Shown: one piece after another, positions 37,091-46,595 of the stretch
How positions within the stretch are numbered: position 1 is the first letter of the stretch
Layout: every line of letters starts with the position of its first letter
NCBI RefSeq assembly: GCF_023516615.1
Contig: NZ_JAMGBF010000023.1
Location: 93,574-157,573, forward strand
Direction of reading: 5' to 3'
DNA from: Streptomyces panaciradicis
GTDB lineage: Bacteria > Actinomycetota > Actinomycetes > Streptomycetales > Streptomycetaceae
Length of the DNA: 64,000 nt
Program-made: the position numbers and the translations under genes
The notes under the pieces: generated by a model
The model's database searches: none
What the model was told of the DNA's origin: nothing
What the model saw: only the letters and a program-made list of their open reading frames with translations

Positions 37091-37430
37091 CGGGCGGGCG
37101 TCACTCCACGCCGATCAGCAGCAAGGCCCCTTGGCCGCCCCGGAGACCACCGTGTCCACGGCGCGGGCGCGGCGGGCGGAGGCGGAGCAGATGCTGCAGG
37201 TGGCCGAGGAGCAGCAGGCGCGATAACGGGCGGGCGTCACTCCACGCCGATCAGCAGCAAGGCCCCTTGGCCGCCCCGGAGACCACCGTGTCCACGGCGC
37301 GGGCGCGGCGGGCGGAGGCGGAGCAGATGCTGCAGGTGGCCGAGGAGCAGCAGGCGCGATAACGGGCGGGCGTCACTCCACGCCGATCAGCAGCAAGGCC
37401 CCCTGCCCGCCCCGGTAGACCACCGTGTCC
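37022..37430. repeat. Three tandem copies of a 136-bp unit at a convergent gene junction
   Basis: Copies start at 37022, 37158 and 37294. Each holds the last about 70 nt of the TPR gene, a short spacer and the last about 60 nt of the DAK2 gene. Copy 1 carries the real TPR end (GCGCGGTAA; copies 2-3 have GCGCGATAA). Copy 3 carries the real DAK2 end; copies 1-2 share a variant with a 1-nt deletion (CCCCTTGGCC in place of CCCCCTGCCC). ACGGCG occurs at both outer limits (37022 and 37431). The 282-nt gap between the two genes is filled by this repeat. Confidence 0.92.
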
Positions 37431-39100
37431 ACGGCGAGGTGCGTCTCCCGCACGCGCGCCTCCAGGTGGTCGGCGATGGAGGCGGGCGCGTCGTCGCCGA
37501 GGACCAGGGTGACCAGCTCGCCGCCGGCCTGGAGCATGCGGTCCAGGACGGTCTCGGCGGCGGCGGTGACGTCCGAGCCGATCACGGCCACGTCCCCCTC
37601 GATGAGGCCGAGCACGTCACCGGCCTGACAGATGCCCGCCATCGTCCAGGACTGGCGCTCGGCGACGCAGACCTCGGCGTAGCGGGTGGCGCCGGCCGCC
37701 GAGGTCATCGACACGACGTCCTCGTCGAATCGGCGCTCCGGCTCGTGCACGGCGAGCGCGGCGATGCCCTGGACCGCGGAGCGGGTGGGGATCAGGGCCA
37801 CCCGGACGCCCTCGGTCCGGGCCTGCTCGGCCGCCGCGGCCGCGGTGTGCCGCAGTTCGGCGTCGTTGGGCAGCAGCACGACCTCGCGCGCGTGGGCCCG
37901 TCGTACGGCCTGGACGAGTTCGCCGCTCGCGGGCGGCTCGCCGGGACGGGCGAGGACGGTGGTGGCCCCGGCCTCGCCGTACAGCCCGGCCAGGCCCTCG
38001 CCGGGCACGACGGCCACCACCGCGCGCTGGGCCCTGGGCCGCGGCGGCCGCTCGCCGCGGGCCGTGTGGACGTCCCCGGCGCCGAAGTGGGTGATCCGGA
38101 TGCGGTACGGCCGCCCGGCCTCGACGCCCGCCTCGACGGCGGCGCCCGCGTCGTCCACGTGGACGTGCACGTTCCACAGTCCGTCGCCGCCGACGACGAC
38201 CAGGGAGTCCCCGAGCGCGTCCAGCCGCTCCCGCAGCCGGGCGACGGCCGTGTCCCCGGCCTCCAGGAGGTAGATCACCTCGAAGGCGGGACCGTTCTCG
38301 TCCGTGGCGGGGGTGCCCGTCGCGCATGCGCCGACGGCGTCCGAGCCGCCCTCCACGCGCGCGTGGGGACTCATGGCGCCGTCGTCGGGCTCCTCGGCGG
38401 TGTCCGTCGGGTCCGCGGCGGCCGCGACCGGCCTCGGCGTCTCCCCCGTGAACGTCTCCACCAGCGCCCCGAGCACCGCCACCAGCCCCCGCCCGCCGGC
38501 GTCCACCACCCCGGCGCGTCTGAGCACGGCCAGCTGCCCCGGGGTCGCGGCGAGGGCGGCGCGCGCGCCTTCGTAGGCGGCCCGCGCCACCGTCCCGCAG
38601 TCGCCCTCGGCCGCGTGGGCCGCGTCCGCGGCGGCCGCGGCGACCGACAGGACCGTGCCCTCGACGGGATGCGCGACGGCCTGGCGGGCGGAGTCGGCGG
38701 CGTGCCGCAGGGCGAGCCGCAGGCCGGCGCCGTCGGTGTGAGGCGTCTCACCGTCGACGGCGAGGACCTGGGTCATGCCGCGCAGCAACTGGGCGAGGAT
38801 CGTCCCGGAGTTGCCCTGCGCGCCGATCAGGGCACCGTGCGCCATCGCGCGCACGGCGTCGGCCAGCGCCGGCTTCCCGGGGGCCCGGGAGTCCACCTCG
38901 TGGGCGGCGAAGACGGCCTCGACCGCCGCGACGGCGGACTCCACGGTCAGGTACAGATTGGTGCCGGTGTCCCCGTCGGCCACGGGGTACACGTTGATCG
39001 CGTCGATCTCCTCGCGGGCCCTGCCGAGCGCCTCCAGCGCGAGGCCGCACCAGGTGCGCACCGCGAGAGCATCGAGGAATGTCTGCGGCACCTGGGCCAC
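37373..39100 (-). CDS. DAK2-domain protein, FakA/YloV-like kinase
   Basis: 575 aa from the GTG at 39100, which has a perfect AAGGAGG 5 nt upstream: (M)AQVPQTFLDALAVRTWCGLALEALG. The DAK2 kinase domain (about 1-200) has YPVADGDTGTNLYLT and IGAQGNSGTILAQLLRG. A middle and C-terminal FakA-like part (LLEAGDTAVARLRERLDALGDSLVVVGG; LGDDAPASIADHLEARVRETH) follows. In Firmicutes FakA phosphorylates fatty acids held by FakB; that activity here is inferred. Divergent from rpmB, next to recG as in many Gram-positives. Confidence 0.85.
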   Translation of the reverse strand: MAQVPQTFLDALAVRTWCGLALEALGRAREEIDAINVYPVADGDTGTNLYLTVESAVAAVEAVFAAHEVDSRAPGKPALADAVRAMAHGALIGAQGNSGTILAQLLRGMTQVLAVDGETPHTDGAGLRLALRHAADSARQAVAHPVEGTVLSVAAAAADAAHAAEGDCGTVARAAYEGARAALAATPGQLAVLRRAGVVDAGGRGLVAVLGALVETFTGETPRPVAAAADPTDTAEEPDDGAMSPHARVEGGSDAVGACATGTPATDENGPAFEVIYLLEAGDTAVARLRERLDALGDSLVVVGGDGLWNVHVHVDDAGAAVEAGVEAGRPYRIRITHFGAGDVHTARGERPPRPRAQRAVVAVVPGEGLAGLYGEAGATTVLARPGEPPASGELVQAVRRAHAREVVLLPNDAELRHTAAAAAEQARTEGVRVALIPTRSAVQGIAALAVHEPERRFDEDVVSMTSAAGATRYAEVCVAERQSWTMAGICQAGDVLGLIEGDVAVIGSDVTAAAETVLDRMLQAGGELVTLVLGDDAPASIADHLEARVRETHLAVDTVVYRGGQGALLLIGVE

Positions 39101-39359
39101 CTGCGCCTCCTTGAGCTGCTGGACTGGACGCAGCGTAGACCGCGGACCGGTGTCCGCCGGAAGAGGGCCGGGGCCGGGCCCCTGAGCAGCCATGGTAGTT
39201 TCGTTGTACTGGCGCAGTCGTTGTATGCTGCTCCGGTTGCCCGATGCAGATCGGGCTTTCCCACCCCTGGCAACGCCACTCAGATCATTGATCCTGCGAT
39301 CTCGATCCCGGCATGCCGGGACTCAACCGTAAGTGCATCTGAAGTCTTTGGAGTGACCC

Positions 39360-39545
39360 GTGGCTGCCAACTGCGACGTCTGCGGCAAGGGGCCGGGCTT
39401 CGGCAACAACATCTCGCACTCGCACCGCCGTACGTCCCGTCGCTGGAACCCGAACATCCAGCGCGTCCGTACCGTGGTCGGCGGGACGCCGAAGCGCGTG
39501 AACGCTTGCACCTCGTGCATCAAGGCCGGCAAGGTCTCGCGCTGA
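39360..39545 (+). CDS. rpmB: 50S ribosomal protein L28 (zinc-binding form)
   Basis: 61 aa from the GTG at 39360: (M)[25 protein letters not shown] (core quoted). CDVC (5-8) and CTSC (50-53) show the zinc-binding C+ type. Divergent from the FakA-like gene and followed by a strong intrinsic terminator. Confidence 0.96.
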   Translation: MAANCDVCGKGPGFGNNISHSHRRTSRRWNPNIQRVRTVVGGTPKRVNACTSCIKAGKVSR

Positions 39546-39588
39546 CGCCCACAGCTGAGCGCGCGGCCACTGCTGGTTCGCTGCACTG

Positions 39589-39620
39589 AGCCGGTCCACC
39601 GAGAGGTGGGCCGGCTTTTT
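39589..39620 (+). terminator. Intrinsic terminator of rpmB
   Basis: A 12-bp stem (AGCCGGTCCACC / GGTGGGCCGGCT, one G-T pair) with a GAGA tetraloop and a run of five T (39616-39620). It lies only 35 nt before the ATG of the SARP gene. Confidence 0.9.
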
Positions 39621-39655
39621 GCCGTGCCCGGCGGTGGACCTGACAAGCTGGGCGC

Positions 39656-42600
39656 ATGCGCTTCGGGATCCTGGGCCCGCTGGAGGTCCGCACCGACGAC
39701 GGCACCCCCGTCGACCCCGGCGGCCCCCGCCCCCGCGCCCTGCTGACGCTCCTGCTCCTCGACGCGGGCCGCACGGTCTCCGCCCAGCGCCTCGTGGACG
39801 GCCTGTACGGCACCCGGCCGCCCGCCGGAGCGGCGAACGCGCTCCAGTCGCAGATCTCCCGCCTGCGCCGCCGGCTCGCCCCGCACACCGCGATCGAGGC
39901 GACCCCGGCCGGCTACCGCATCGTCACCGCCCCCGACACCGTCGACGCCCACCGGTTCGAGGAGCTGACCGCGCGGGGTCGTGCCCTCGCCGCGGATCCC
40001 CGGCAGGCAGCGGCACTCTTCGCACAGGCTCTCGCCCTGTGGCGGGGGCCGGCGCTGGCCGACCTCCCGGACGCCCGGGCCGAGGCCGCGCGGCTGGAGG
40101 AACTGAGGCTCTTCGCCGCGCAGGACCGGATCGAGGCCGAGCTCGCGCTCGGCGGCGGCCCCGGACTCGTACCGGAGCTGCGGGCGCTGCTCGCCGCCCA
40201 CCCGCTGAGCGAGCGGCTGTACGGGCAGCTGATGCGGGCCCTGCGGGCCGACGGACGCCCGGCGGAGGCGCTGACGGTGTACGAGCAGGCCCGGCGGACG
40301 CTCGCCGACGAACTGGGCGCCGACCCCTCGCCCGAACTGGCGGCGCTGCACCTGGAGCTGCTCCAGGGGGCCGAGCCCCAGCGCCCGCGCCTGCCGGTCC
40401 AGCTCACCCGGTTCGTCGGCCGCGAGCCCGAACTCGCCCGCATCGCCGCCCTGCTCACCGCCCACCGCCTGGTCACCCTCACCGGCCCGGGCGGAGCGGG
40501 AAAGACCCGCCTGGCCATCGAGGCGGCCGCCGCCAGGACACGGCCGGCGATCGAGGCGGGCGCCGCACCGGACCGGGCCCCCGCCCCCTGCTTCGTCGAG
40601 CTCGCACCCCTCGCGGACGGCGGGCGGATCGCGTACGCCGTGCTGGCCGCGCTCGGGACGCGTGACGGCTTCCGGTCGCCGGCCACCGACGTCACCGACC
40701 GTCTGCTCGCCGCCCTGGAGGACCGCGAGCTGCTGCTGGTCCTCGACAACTGCGAGCATCTCGTCGAGGACGCGGCCCGGCTGGCCTCGCTGCTCCTGTC
40801 CACCTGCCCGGGCGTGCGGATCCTCGCCACCAGCCGCGAGTCCCTAGGGCTCACCGGTGAGGTGCTGGTCCCCGTGCCGCCGCTGCCGCGCGAGCCGGCC
40901 GTCCGGCTCTTCCTCGACCGGGCCCGGGCCGTGCGCGCGGATTTCGACGGCCACGCGCGCGTGGCCGACATCTGCGCCGCCCTCGACGGGCTGCCCCTCG
41001 CCATCGAACTGGCGGCGGCCCGGCTGCGCACGCTGACGCCGGACGAGCTGGCCGACCGCCTCGACGACCGGTTCCGGCTGCTCTCGCGCGGTGACCGCTC
41101 CAAGGCGGCCCGGCACCGCACCCTGCGCGCGGTCGTCGAGTGGAGCTGGGACCTGCTGGACGAGGAGGAGCGGGAGCTGGCCCGGCGGCTGACGGTGTTC
41201 TCCGGGGGCACGACCCTGGAGGCCGTCGAGGCGGTGTGCGGGCTGCCGTATCCGGAGGACGTACTGGCGTCGCTGGTCGAGAAGTCGTTCCTGGAGGTGT
41301 CCGAGGGGCGGTACCGGATGCTGGAGACGATCCGGGCGTTCGCGAGCGAAGGTGCGCCCGACCTCGCGGACGCCCACGCCGCCTGGTTCCTGCGGCTGGC
41401 CGAGCGGGCGGAACCGCACCTGCGCGGCGCCGGGCAGCTGACCTGGCTGACCCGGCTGACCGCCGAGCGCGCCGATCTCGACGCGGCGCTGCGCCACCTC
41501 GTGCACCACGACCCCGCCGCCGCCCTGCGCCTGATGGGAACCCTGTCCTGGTTCTGGCGGCTGCGCGGGGTGCACGGCGAACGGGTCGCGACCGCACGGG
41601 AGTTGCTGGCCGCCGTCGGGCAGAAGCCGCCGCCCGGGCTGGAGGAGGAATACGTCCTGTGCGCGATCAACGCGCTGTCCGGGGCGGGCGAGGAACCGGA
41701 CCTCATCGCGCGCGTGGACGACGTCCTCATGGCCTACCGGGCGCCGTTGCGGCTGCCGTACGTCCTCGTGCTGTGGGCGGTCGCGGCCGGTCCGCGGCCC
41801 TCCACCGACACACACGCCCGCACCCTGGCCGGCGACTCCCCCTGGGCCAACGCCCTGCTCGACGTCGGCTTCGGCTTCCGGGCGCAGTTCGCGGGGCGGC
41901 CGCGGGAGGCCGAGGAGTGCTTCACGCGGGCGCTCCACAGGTACCGGGCCACCGGTGACCGCTGGGGCATGGCCAACTGCCTGGACCCGCTCGGCATGTA
42001 CGCCCACGCGCGCGGCGAGACCGAGCGGGCCCTGGAACTGCTCGACGAGGGGCTGGCCCACGTGCGGGAGCTGGCCGCGCCCGAGGAGACCGCCGATCTG
42101 CTGCGCAGCCGGGCCACCGTCCTGCTGCACCGGGGCGACACGGCCGCTGCCGCAAACCACTTCGAGGAGGCACTGGCGCTCGCGCGCGGCGCCGGGCTGC
42201 CCGACAAGGTGGCGGCCGCCCGGCGCGGCCTGGGCGACGCGGCCCGGCTGGCCGGGGACACGGCACGCGCGCGCGTGCACTACGAGGACGCCCTCGGGCA
42301 GTGCGCCGCCAACTGGTTCAGCGTCGGCGAGACCGTCCGCGCCCTCATCGGGCTCGGGCGCACGGCCGCCGCCGAGGGGCACACCGAGGAGGCCGTCGAC
42401 TGGTTCCGGCAGGCCGCCGATCTCGCCGGTGAGGGGCCGGGCGACCTGGAACTCGCCGACGCGGCCGAGGCCCTGGCGTCCGTCGCCGGCGCCCCGGAGC
42501 GGGCCGCCGAGCTGCTCGGCGCGGCGGCCGCCCTGCGGGGCGCGGGCAACGCCGTCGCCCCGGACGTCGTACGCACCGAGCGAGCCACGCGCGCGCATCT

Positions 42601-42673
42601 GTCCGCGCGAGGCTACGACGATGCCTTCGACCGGGGGCGCGCCCTGCGGGCGGCGGCGGTCAGCGAACGGTAG
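39656..42673 (+). CDS. SARP-type large ATP-binding regulator (AfsR-like)
   Basis: 1005 aa. Winged-helix domain (about 1-85: MRFGILGPLEVRTDDGTPVD ... NALQSQISRLRRRLAP), bacterial transcriptional activation domain (90-240), NB-ARC ATPase with P-loop GPGGAGKTRLA (about 278-288) and LLLVLDNCEHLVEDAARLA, then TPR-like repeats (about 580-980). The ATG is 35 nt after the rpmB terminator and lacks a ribosome-binding site; AAGCT lies 9-13 nt before the ATG, so translation may be leaderless. It is followed after 34 nt by an FAD monooxygenase, its likely target. Confidence 0.88.
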   Translation: MRFGILGPLEVRTDDGTPVDPGGPRPRALLTLLLLDAGRTVSAQRLVDGLYGTRPPAGAANALQSQISRLRRRLAPHTAIEATPAGYRIVTAPDTVDAHRFEELTARGRALAADPRQAAALFAQALALWRGPALADLPDARAEAARLEELRLFAAQDRIEAELALGGGPGLVPELRALLAAHPLSERLYGQLMRALRADGRPAEALTVYEQARRTLADELGADPSPELAALHLELLQGAEPQRPRLPVQLTRFVGREPELARIAALLTAHRLVTLTGPGGAGKTRLAIEAAAARTRPAIEAGAAPDRAPAPCFVELAPLADGGRIAYAVLAALGTRDGFRSPATDVTDRLLAALEDRELLLVLDNCEHLVEDAARLASLLLSTCPGVRILATSRESLGLTGEVLVPVPPLPREPAVRLFLDRARAVRADFDGHARVADICAALDGLPLAIELAAARLRTLTPDELADRLDDRFRLLSRGDRSKAARHRTLRAVVEWSWDLLDEEERELARRLTVFSGGTTLEAVEAVCGLPYPEDVLASLVEKSFLEVSEGRYRMLETIRAFASEGAPDLADAHAAWFLRLAERAEPHLRGAGQLTWLTRLTAERADLDAALRHLVHHDPAAALRLMGTLSWFWRLRGVHGERVATARELLAAVGQKPPPGLEEEYVLCAINALSGAGEEPDLIARVDDVLMAYRAPLRLPYVLVLWAVAAGPRPSTDTHARTLAGDSPWANALLDVGFGFRAQFAGRPREAEECFTRALHRYRATGDRWGMANCLDPLGMYAHARGETERALELLDEGLAHVRELAAPEETADLLRSRATVLLHRGDTAAAANHFEEALALARGAGLPDKVAAARRGLGDAARLAGDTARARVHYEDALGQCAANWFSVGETVRALIGLGRTAAAEGHTEEAVDWFRQAADLAGEGPGDLELADAAEALASVAGAPERAAELLGAAAALRGAGNAVAPDVVRTERATRAHLSARGYDDAFDRGRALRAAAVSER

Positions 42674-42707
42674 GGGGACGGTCAGCGCTCCCGCCGAAGC
42701 TGCTCGC

Positions 42708-43904
42708 ATGACGAAGAACCTCAGCGACCTCAACATCCTGATCTCCGGCGCGAGTGTCGCCGGCCCCGCCCTCGCGCTGAACCTGGCCCGGTTCGGCGCC
42801 CGGGTGACCGTCGTGGAGAAGGCCCCGGAACTGCGCGGCGGCGGCTTCGCGGTCGACTTCCGCGGCCACGTCCACCGCCGGGTCCTGACCTCCATGGGCA
42901 TCTGGGACGAGATTTACGCCCGCCAGACCCACATGGGCCGCCAGATCGTGGTCGACGCGGACGGCAACCCGCGCGTGGACCTGCCCGCGGAGCTGATGAG
43001 CGGCGACGTGGAGATCTTCCGCGGCGACCTCGCGCGGATCATGTACGAGCGGACCAGGGACGACGTCGAGTACGTCTTCGGCGACTCGATCGCCGCCCTC
43101 GACGAGGACCCCCGGGGCGTCGACGTCACCTTCGAGCGGGGCGCGCCGCGCCGCTTCGACCTGGTCGTCGGCGCGGACGGACTGCACTCCCGCACCCGCC
43201 GGCTGGTCTTCGGCGACGAGTCCCGTCACCTGCGCTTCCTCGACCACTACGTGGCCGGCTTCGACGCGCCCAACCACCTGGGCCTGGACCGCACCGGCCG
43301 CGTCTACAGCGAGCCCGGCCGCGCGCTCGTGCTGGCCAACTACGACGGCGACCCGGACCGCTGCCACACGCTGCTGGTCTTCCGGTCCGGGGAACTGCGC
43401 TACGACCGCCGTGACGTCACGGAGGTCAAGCGGATCCTCGTGGAACGCTTCTCCGGGATGGGCTGGGAGGCCCCGGCCGCCCTCAAGGCCCTGGAGCAGG
43501 CCGACGATCCGTACTTCGACGCCATCGCCCAGATCCACGTCGACCGCCTCGCCAAGGGGCGCGTCGCGCTGCTCGGGGACGCCGGCTACGGGGCGACCAT
43601 GGGCGGCATGGGGACGGGCGTGGCGATCGTCGGGGCGTATGTCCTCGCCGGTGAACTCGCCCTCGCGGACGGCGACTTCCGGACCGCCTTCGCCGAGTAC
43701 GAGAGCCGGGTCCGGGACTTCGCCAAGGGCTGCCAGAAGATCTCCGGCAACGCCGGGCCGTTCTTCGCCCCGCCGACCGAGCGGCGCATCCGCAGCCGGG
43801 ACCGGATGTACCGGATCCTCGCCTCCCGCCCGCTGGCCCGCTTCTTCAAGCGGATGACCGAGAAGGCGGCGACGGGCATCACGCTGAGGGACTACCCGTA
43901 CTGA
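42708..43904 (+). CDS. FAD-dependent monooxygenase (aromatic hydroxylase type)
   Basis: 398 aa from the ATG at 42708. The dinucleotide fold is seen in [30 protein letters not shown] (first part), the DG motif in [13 protein letters not shown], and the GD motif in [20 protein letters not shown]. Group A flavin monooxygenases of this kind hydroxylate or inactivate small aromatics, including some antibiotics; the substrate here is unknown. Same strand as the SARP-LAL gene, 34 nt after it; its last 26 nt overlap the convergent thiD. Confidence 0.86.
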   Translation: MTKNLSDLNILISGASVAGPALALNLARFGARVTVVEKAPELRGGGFAVDFRGHVHRRVLTSMGIWDEIYARQTHMGRQIVVDADGNPRVDLPAELMSGDVEIFRGDLARIMYERTRDDVEYVFGDSIAALDEDPRGVDVTFERGAPRRFDLVVGADGLHSRTRRLVFGDESRHLRFLDHYVAGFDAPNHLGLDRTGRVYSEPGRALVLANYDGDPDRCHTLLVFRSGELRYDRRDVTEVKRILVERFSGMGWEAPAALKALEQADDPYFDAIAQIHVDRLAKGRVALLGDAGYGATMGGMGTGVAIVGAYVLAGELALADGDFRTAFAEYESRVRDFAKGCQKISGNAGPFFAPPTERRIRSRDRMYRILASRPLARFFKRMTEKAATGITLRDYPY

Positions 43905-44679
43905 GGGCCCAGCCGTGGTCGACGGGCCCGATCCCGCCGCCGAGCGCGAACCCGGCAGCGATCGCCCCGGTGACGTAGTCCTTGGCGGCGTGCACCGCCT
44001 CCGGCACGGACCGCCCCTTCGCGAGCTGCGAGGCGATCGCGGAGGCGAGGGTGCAGCCCGTGCCGTGCGTGTGCCGGTTGTCGTGGCGCGGGGCGCGCAG
44101 CCAGTGCTCGGCCGAGCCGTCGGTGAGCAGGTCCACGGCGTCGCCGGGCAGGTGGCCGCCCTTGATCAGCACCCACCGCGGCCCGTACGCCAGGACGGCC
44201 GCCGCCGCCTGCCGCAGCCCGTCCTCCGACTCGACGCGGACGCCGGTGAGTTGGGCGACCTCGTCGAGGTTCGGGGTGGCGACGGTGGCGACCGGGAGCA
44301 GCCGCTCGCGCATCGAGTCCAGGGCGGAGGCGGCGAGCAGCGGGTCCCCGTGCTTGGAGACGCCCACCGGGTCCACCACCGCCGGAGCGTCCGTCCCGGT
44401 GATCAACTCGGCGACCAGGGCTACCAGTTCGGCCGAGGCGAGCATCCCCGTCTTCACCGCCTGGACGCCGATGTCGTCGACGACGCTGCGGTACTGCGCC
44501 CGCACCGCCTCCGCGGGCAGCTCCCAAGCCCCCTGCACGCCAAGGGAGTTCTGGGCGGTGACGGCGGTGACGACGCTCATGCCGTGCACACCCAGCGCGA
44601 GCATCGTTTTCAGGTCGGCCTGGATCCCGGCCCCTCCGCCGGAGTCGGAGCCGGCGACCGTCAGCACCCGCGGCCTCAC
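43879..44679 (-). CDS. thiD: Hydroxymethylpyrimidine (phosphate) kinase ThiD
   Basis: Makes HMP-PP for thiamine. 266 aa from the GTG at 44679, overlapping the thiL stop by 4 nt (GTGA). Motifs: [37 protein letters not shown] and [15 protein letters not shown] with the catalytic Cys-Gly. The C-terminus overlaps the monooxygenase 3' end by 26 nt and has likely been extended (ALSTGSPSA) by read-through into it. Confidence 0.94.
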   Translation of the reverse strand: MRPRVLTVAGSDSGGGAGIQADLKTMLALGVHGMSVVTAVTAQNSLGVQGAWELPAEAVRAQYRSVVDDIGVQAVKTGMLASAELVALVAELITGTDAPAVVDPVGVSKHGDPLLAASALDSMRERLLPVATVATPNLDEVAQLTGVRVESEDGLRQAAAAVLAYGPRWVLIKGGHLPGDAVDLLTDGSAEHWLRAPRHDNRHTHGTGCTLASAIASQLAKGRSVPEAVHAAKDYVTGAIAAGFALGGGIGPVDHGWALSTGSPSA

Positions 44680-45641
44680 GACTCGATGTCCCCGAAGTGG
44701 TCCCAGCCGCCCTTGCTGGTCCACGGCGCCCCGTCGACCGTCACCTGAGGCAGCGCCGAGGGGTTGAGGACCTCGCCGATCACCTTCCAGCGGGCGGGCA
44801 GCTTCACGTCCGGCGGGAAGGTCGCCACGATCGCGTGGTCCTCTCCCCCGCTGAGCACCCACTGCATGGGGTCGACGCCGACGGCCTGCCCGATGTCGTT
44901 CATCTGGGACGGGATGTCGATCGCGCCGGAGCGGATGTCGATACGGACCTTGCTGGCCTCCGCGATGTGCCCGAGGTCGGCGATCAGACCGTCGCTGACG
45001 TCGCACATCGCGGTCGCGCCGAGCCCGGCCGCGGCCGGTCCCGCGTGGTACGGCGGCTCCGGGCGCCGGTGCGCCTCCACGAAGGCGCGCGGCGAGCGGA
45101 ACCCCCGGGACAGCACGGCGTACCCGGCGGCCGACCAGCCGAGCCAGCCGGTGACGGCGACGAGGTCGCCGGGCTGGGCGCCGGCCCGGGTGACGGGCTC
45201 CTGGTTGCGCAGATCGCCGAGCGCGGTGATCGACACCACGATCGTGTCGCCTCGTACGACGTCCCCGCCGACCACCGAGGCGCCCGCGACCTGGCACTCG
45301 TCACGCAGGCCGTCCATCAGCTCGCTGGGCCAGGTCACCGGGAGTTCGGCGGGCACGACCAGGCCGAGCAGCAGCGCGGTCGGGACGGCGCCCATCGCGG
45401 CGATGTCCGCGAGGTTCTGCGCGGCGGCCTTGCGGCCCACGTCGTACGCCGTGGACCAGTCGCGGCGGAAGTGCCGGCCCTCCAGCAGGATGTCGGTGGA
45501 GGCCACGACCCGCCGGTCGGGTGCGGCGACCACCGCGGCGTCGTCGCCGGGGCCGACCCGGACCGCCGGGGTGGTGGTGAGACGGGAGGTGAGCTCCCTG
45601 ATGAGCCCGAACTCCCCGAGCTCACCAACAGTGCCCTTCAT
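44676..45641 (-). CDS. thiL: Thiamine-monophosphate kinase ThiL
   Basis: Phosphorylates TMP to TPP. 321 aa from the ATG at 45641: [21 protein letters not shown]. Metal-binding residues are in [10 protein letters not shown] and [28 protein letters not shown] is the C-terminal signature. thiL-thiD form a coupled pair. No TPP riboswitch is visible upstream. Confidence 0.94.
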   Translation of the reverse strand: MKGTVGELGEFGLIRELTSRLTTTPAVRVGPGDDAAVVAAPDRRVVASTDILLEGRHFRRDWSTAYDVGRKAAAQNLADIAAMGAVPTALLLGLVVPAELPVTWPSELMDGLRDECQVAGASVVGGDVVRGDTIVVSITALGDLRNQEPVTRAGAQPGDLVAVTGWLGWSAAGYAVLSRGFRSPRAFVEAHRRPEPPYHAGPAAAGLGATAMCDVSDGLIADLGHIAEASKVRIDIRSGAIDIPSQMNDIGQAVGVDPMQWVLSGGEDHAIVATFPPDVKLPARWKVIGEVLNPSALPQVTVDGAPWTSKGGWDHFGDIES

Positions 45642-45847
45642 TGCCGCTGGTCCCCTTCTGTCCCTTGCCGTTCCCGGTCGCGCGTCATCAGTGTCCTCGA
45701 TACGGTCGAGTTGTCCGTCAACCTGTGTCCTGTCCGCACCCCGGCGCGGGGACCGCGGCCGCCGCGGGTCTCCCCGTGGCGAGCGGCGACGCGATACCGT
45801 GGCGTTCCTTTTCCCCACATGATCCTCGTGGCCGCCCTGGAGGTTCC

Positions 45848-46081
45848 GTGGTACAGGCGTACATCCTGATCCAGACGGAGGTCGGCAAGGCGTCGACCGT
45901 CGCCGAGACGATCAGCAAGATTCCTGGGGTGATCCAGGCCGAGGACGTGACAGGACCCTATGACGTGATCGTGCGGGCGCAGGCCGACACCGTGGACGAC
46001 CTCGGCCGCATGGTGGTCGCGAAGGTCCAGCAGGTGGACGGCATCACCCGCACCCTGACCTGCCCGGTCGTCCATCTGTAG
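45848..46081 (+). CDS. Stand-alone Lrp/AsnC ligand-binding (RAM) domain protein
   Basis: 77 aa from the GTG at 45848, with GGAGG before it. It consists only of the RAM fold (VQAYILIQTEVGKASTVAET, then VTGPYDVIVRAQADTVDDLGRMV). There is no DNA-binding domain. Small RAM proteins bind amino acids and assemble into rings, or mix with full Lrp proteins. Divergent from thiL. Confidence 0.88.
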   Translation: MVQAYILIQTEVGKASTVAETISKIPGVIQAEDVTGPYDVIVRAQADTVDDLGRMVVAKVQQVDGITRTLTCPVVHL

Positions 46082-46101
46082 CCCCCGTCTACCCTTGGCC
46101 G

Positions 46102-46590
46102 GTGAACTTCTCTCGTCACCGGCGCCGCGCCCTTGCCGGGCTGCCCGCACTCGCCCTGTTCACTGCCGTGGGCTGCTCATCAGCAGACGACGGCGCGTCG
46201 GCGACGGTTCCCTCGCCGGGCACGAAGATCACCGGGTGGTGCGAGAAGCTGGGCAAGGCGCTGCCGTCCGAGGTCGACGGCCAGGATCGCCGGGATCCCA
46301 CGCCCGCGTCCGCGCTGACCGCGGGCTGGGGGAACCCGGCGATCATACTGCGCTGCGGCGTCGACCGGCCCGCGAAGATGGGTGATCCGGAGGCCGACGG
46401 GGTCGAGGTGAACGGCGTGGGGTGGCTGCTGGAGAAGCGGGACGACGGCTCGTTCCGCTTCACGACGACGCTGCGCAAGGCGTACGTCGAGGTCACCATC
46501 CCCAAGGCCCGCACCGGGGACGGCATGTCCCCGCTCGTCGACCTGGCTCCGGCGGTGAAGAAGGCGATCCCCGAGGGGATCGCCGACTAG
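46102..46590 (+). CDS. DUF3515 lipoprotein
   Basis: 162 aa. A basic n-region (MNFSRHRRRA) and hydrophobic core lead to the lipobox AVGC with Cys25, so the protein is exported and lipidated. The rest fits DUF3515 of actinobacteria; function unknown. The start is GTG at 46102; a TACCCT -10-like hexamer ends 6 nt before it, which would give a leaderless mRNA. Convergent with ddl, only 5 nt apart. Confidence 0.82.
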   Translation: MNFSRHRRRALAGLPALALFTAVGCSSADDGASATVPSPGTKITGWCEKLGKALPSEVDGQDRRDPTPASALTAGWGNPAIILRCGVDRPAKMGDPEADGVEVNGVGWLLEKRDDGSFRFTTTLRKAYVEVTIPKARTGDGMSPLVDLAPAVKKAIPEGIAD

Positions 46591-46595
46591 ATCGG

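Noticed and set aside
37158..37372. Extra short genes in the repeated TPR/DAK2 ends
   Set aside because: They are truncated copies of gene ends without starts or ribosome-binding sites.
39656..43904. Part of a larger biosynthetic gene cluster around the SARP gene
   Set aside because: Flanking genes are core functions (rpmB, thiD, thiL); no synthases, carriers or exporters are present.
45642..45847. TPP riboswitch upstream of thiL-thiD
   Set aside because: The 206-nt region lacks the conserved CTGAGA and ACCTGAtctGG-type boxes on the minus strand.
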